DNA of 7,694 nucleotides, taken from assembly GCA_003554685.1 (NCBI GenBank), contig PWHA01000059.1:1-7694 (forward strand), written 5' to 3'. How positions within the stretch are numbered: position 1 is the first letter of the stretch; each line of letters starts with the position of its first letter. The position numbers were made by a program, and so were the translations under genes. Positions 5,666 through 7,694 of this stretch are shown here, in pieces. Source of the DNA: Halanaerobiaceae bacterium. GTDB taxonomy: Bacteria > Bacillota > Halanaerobiia > Halanaerobiales > Halarsenatibacteraceae. The notes under the pieces are model-generated. The model had not been told where the DNA came from. It searched no databases and worked only from the letters and a program-made list of their open reading frames with translations.

Positions 5666-6802
5666 TCAGCTCTCCGCTGGCTGGTCTATTCCTGTTAAAA
5701 AGTCTCTCAAACGGCGGCAGGCAGCTTCCTGGTAATCCCTTAATTCTTCCTGAATCTGATGCCGTCCCTGCCAGGTTTGGGTTAAATTATTATAAATAGA
5801 ACCCGAAGAAGCATCTGAAGTCCGGCAGGCCGGTTCCAGCTCCAGCCGCTGTAAAAATCCCGATATCTTGGGATCATATTCGATACCAACTGGGGGTACA
5901 CCGGTTAAAACAGCAAAGATTAGAGAATGCAATCTGACCCCCAGCAGAAGGTCCAGCTGCCGGTATACTTTAATAACCTCCCAGGGATCTTCCAGCGGAT
6001 CCAGCAACAGGATTCGTTCTTGACTGAGAGAGTCCAGCCGCTGCAGTAATTTTTTGCTGCAGTTCAGATCCTGGCTGCTGTGAAAGGGCATAAGCAGAAG
6101 TTTAAAATTCTCTCTTTCTACCAGGAATTTTTCCAGAGCAGCTGCCAGGGGCAAAAGGTAGCTGTTATCTCTCCAGGGCCTGGCGGCCACCCCAAGCAGC
6201 TTTGCTCCTGAGCGATCGGTAAAAAAATCCGGAGGCAAACCTGAATAATTTTCGTCTGCTGAACCTAAGTCCGGCTCTACCGCCGCTGTCCGACCCTGAA
6301 GCAGAAAAACCGGGTCATCAAGAACTGTAATTCTGGCACTTTCCACTCCCAGTTCTGCCAGCAGTTCCCGGGAATCCGGATCCCTTACCGAAATCCTATC
6401 CATGGATTTTACTGTAGAGGCTACCAGATCCTGCAGCCACTGGCGGTTCAGCGGCCCCACACCCTGACAGCAAAAAATTGTTTTCAAAGAGTAAAAATGG
6501 GCCAGCCTGATCAGCCCCAGGTAATAAAGCGGGGAACGCCAGCTGGTTACATCCTGCAGCAAACTGCCACCCCCACTGATAAAAATATCGGCCTTCTGAA
6601 AGGAACTGTGGATCTGCCAGGGGCTAAACCTATCAACAGCCCTGACCCCATAGCGCCGGGCGGTGCTGGAGGGCGATGCGGAAAGCACCGTTAAATTTAA
6701 ATCAGGATTGGTCTCCTGCAGTCCGGTGATTAAACTGTAAAGAATGGCTTCATCCCCAATATTATCATAACCATAATAGCCGGAAAGAATGACTTCAGTC
6801 AT
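5666..6802 (-). CDS. csaB: Polysaccharide pyruvyl transferase CsaB
   Basis: CsaB adds a ketal-linked pyruvate from phosphoenolpyruvate to a sugar of a secondary cell-wall polysaccharide; the pyruvylated polymer is the anchor for SLH-domain surface proteins. The 378-residue protein is full length. It begins with SGYYGYDNIGDEAIL (7-21), followed by ISGGGSLLQDVTSWRS (75-90), CQGVGPL (112-118), SVRDPDSRELL (138-148), LGVAARPW (203-210) and GVRLHSLIFAVLTGVPPVGIEYD (288-310). These form the two Rossmann-like halves of a GT-B-type fold. The ATG at 6802 overlaps the stop of the upstream membrane-protein gene in ATGA and has the ribosome binding site GGAGG at 6812-6816, 9 bases away. The gap to the next glycosyltransferase gene is 23 bp. 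The loop at about 170-200 is variable and carries no known motif. The sugar substrate is not determined. Confidence 0.95.
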   Translation of the reverse strand: MTEVILSGYYGYDNIGDEAILYSLITGLQETNPDLNLTVLSASPSSTARRYGVRAVDRFSPWQIHSSFQKADIFISGGGSLLQDVTSWRSPLYYLGLIRLAHFYSLKTIFCCQGVGPLNRQWLQDLVASTVKSMDRISVRDPDSRELLAELGVESARITVLDDPVFLLQGRTAAVEPDLGSADENYSGLPPDFFTDRSGAKLLGVAARPWRDNSYLLPLAAALEKFLVERENFKLLLMPFHSSQDLNCSKKLLQRLDSLSQERILLLDPLEDPWEVIKVYRQLDLLLGVRLHSLIFAVLTGVPPVGIEYDPKISGFLQRLELEPACRTSDASSGSIYNNLTQTWQGRHQIQEELRDYQEAACRRLRDFLTGIDQPAES

Positions 6803-7694
6803 GAAACCCTGCCTCCAGATGGCTGAAAAATCAGGCGGTAAAGCTTGAGCAGCAGCAAAATTATAACCGCCATTATTCCAGCTGTTACCAGCCCCAGCCA
6901 GAAACCGTGCCAGGTCCTGATAAGGGTTATTCTCAGCGGAGTATGAAGATGAGAAAAGCTGTTAACAATGGTGATCTGCCCAATAATCGCCAGCAGAGCT
7001 GCTCCGGCCTTGAGCCAGAATACAGCCGAGTATTTATGCAGCAGTGGCAGTAGAAATAAAAAGGGATGACCGAATAAAAATTCCTTGAATCGAGGACGAA
7101 CGGTCAGGAATTCTTCCAGCCGGTCCCTGATTATTATCTCCCAGGGAGGCACCGGAACCAGGGGAAGGTTGCCGGTTCTGCCAATATAAACAACCATGAC
7201 AACCAGCAGCAGTCCTGCCAGCAAAACATGCTTGATCCGAACCGCCAGCTCCAGCAGCCGGACCAGTTTAGCTATCCAGTTCTGAAATCTATCGCTCTGG
7301 AGTTCAAATTTACTGTAGTACAAAGCTGCTAGAGCCAGGGGAATAATAAAGACGAACTTAACTCCCCGGAAAATTTCCACTTGATTATAAAAAGCGGGGA
7401 GGGCCAGGACCTGGGCTACCAGCAGACCTCCAGCCAGACTGCTGGCAAAGGCCAGCACAACCATAGTTAAAAATCCTGCCCTTTCTCTAAGTATATCAAT
7501 TATATAGCATCCCGCCAGAGCCGGAAATACCAGCGCAGCTCCCAGAGCCAGCAGCTGGCGGAAAAATACTTCCGAAACCAGAAAATATAATATAAAACCG
7601 GAAATAGCAACTATCAGGGCCAGCAGGAAATAAAACCAGGAACCGATTTTAAAGGGGATTATTTTGCCTGCCAGGATCAGCCCGGCCAGCAGGA
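6799..7694 (-). CDS. DUF5693-family polytopic membrane protein (5' end outside window)
   Basis: The frame stays open from the stop at 6799 to the window edge, giving 297 residues of the C-terminal part. The first internal Met (codon at 7462-7464) is not the true start, because 76 further codons upstream are membrane-like and contain no stop. About eight hydrophobic segments are visible, at roughly 1-13, 19-39, 46-66, 74-98, 113-127, 156-171, 222-245 and 263-286. Between the sixth and seventh lies a loop with GRTGN (171-175) and RPRFKEFLFGHP (199-210), features I associate with DUF5693 proteins found next to csaB in Firmicutes. The stop overlaps the csaB ATG by 4 bp, which implies coupled translation. 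The biochemical role is unknown. Position argues for assembly or export of the CsaB-modified wall polymer, but no transporter motif is evident. Confidence 0.8.
   Translation of the reverse strand, partial: LLAGLILAGKIIPFKIGSWFYFLLALIVAISGFILYFLVSEVFFRQLLALGAALVFPALAGCYIIDILRERAGFLTMVVLAFASSLAGGLLVAQVLALPAFYNQVEIFRGVKFVFIIPLALAALYYSKFELQSDRFQNWIAKLVRLLELAVRIKHVLLAGLLLVVMVVYIGRTGNLPLVPVPPWEIIIRDRLEEFLTVRPRFKEFLFGHPFLFLLPLLHKYSAVFWLKAGAALLAIIGQITIVNSFSHLHTPLRITLIRTWHGFWLGLVTAGIMAVIILLLLKLYRLIFQPSGGRVS

Overview
All genes in this window are read on the minus strand, so transcription runs from high to low coordinates: a DUF5693-type membrane protein (5' end outside the window), csaB (polysaccharide pyruvyl transferase), a TagA/WecG/CpsF-family glycosyltransferase, a CtpA-type S41 processing protease, a short EpsC-type serine O-acetyltransferase (cysE), a probable small RNA gene, uvrB, and the first 11 codons of uvrA. 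The gene set and the AGGAGG-type ribosome binding sites point to a Firmicutes-grade bacterium. Acidic proteins, above all the very acidic CtpA tail, and the csaB/S41/EpsC content would fit a halophilic anaerobe such as a member of Halanaerobiales. That placement is inference, not proof.

Region 4875-7694 is an envelope operon. The DUF5693 gene overlaps csaB by the 4-bp ATGA motif and csaB is followed after 23 bp by the glycosyltransferase gene, so the three are probably made together. They would act on a cell-wall-linked polymer (sugar transfer, ketal-pyruvate addition and, for the membrane protein, an unknown step). ctpA (3442-4725) follows after about 150 bp with its own likely promoter and a purine-rich, GGA-rich leader containing an 18-bp tandem repeat. 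It ends at a strong rho-independent terminator (3334-3382).

cysE (2537-3217) has its own extended -10 promoter and probably starts at an ATG three codons inside the longest reading frame. The 470-bp space between cysE and uvrB is the most interesting part of the window. It holds a perfect-consensus sigmaA promoter (TTGACA-17-TATAAT) preceded by helically phased A-tracts, then about 119 bp without a credible reading frame, containing an 8-bp hairpin that presents a C6-AA-C4 loop, and then a textbook terminator. I read this as a stand-alone regulatory RNA gene of the C-rich, Shine-Dalgarno-targeting type. Seven bases of its loop are perfectly complementary to the ribosome binding site region of the neighbouring cysE gene.

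uvrB has a second consensus promoter (TTGACA-16-TATAAT), a near-perfect Shine-Dalgarno sequence, and a stop codon that overlaps the ribosome binding site of uvrA, so the two nucleotide excision repair genes form a translationally linked pair.
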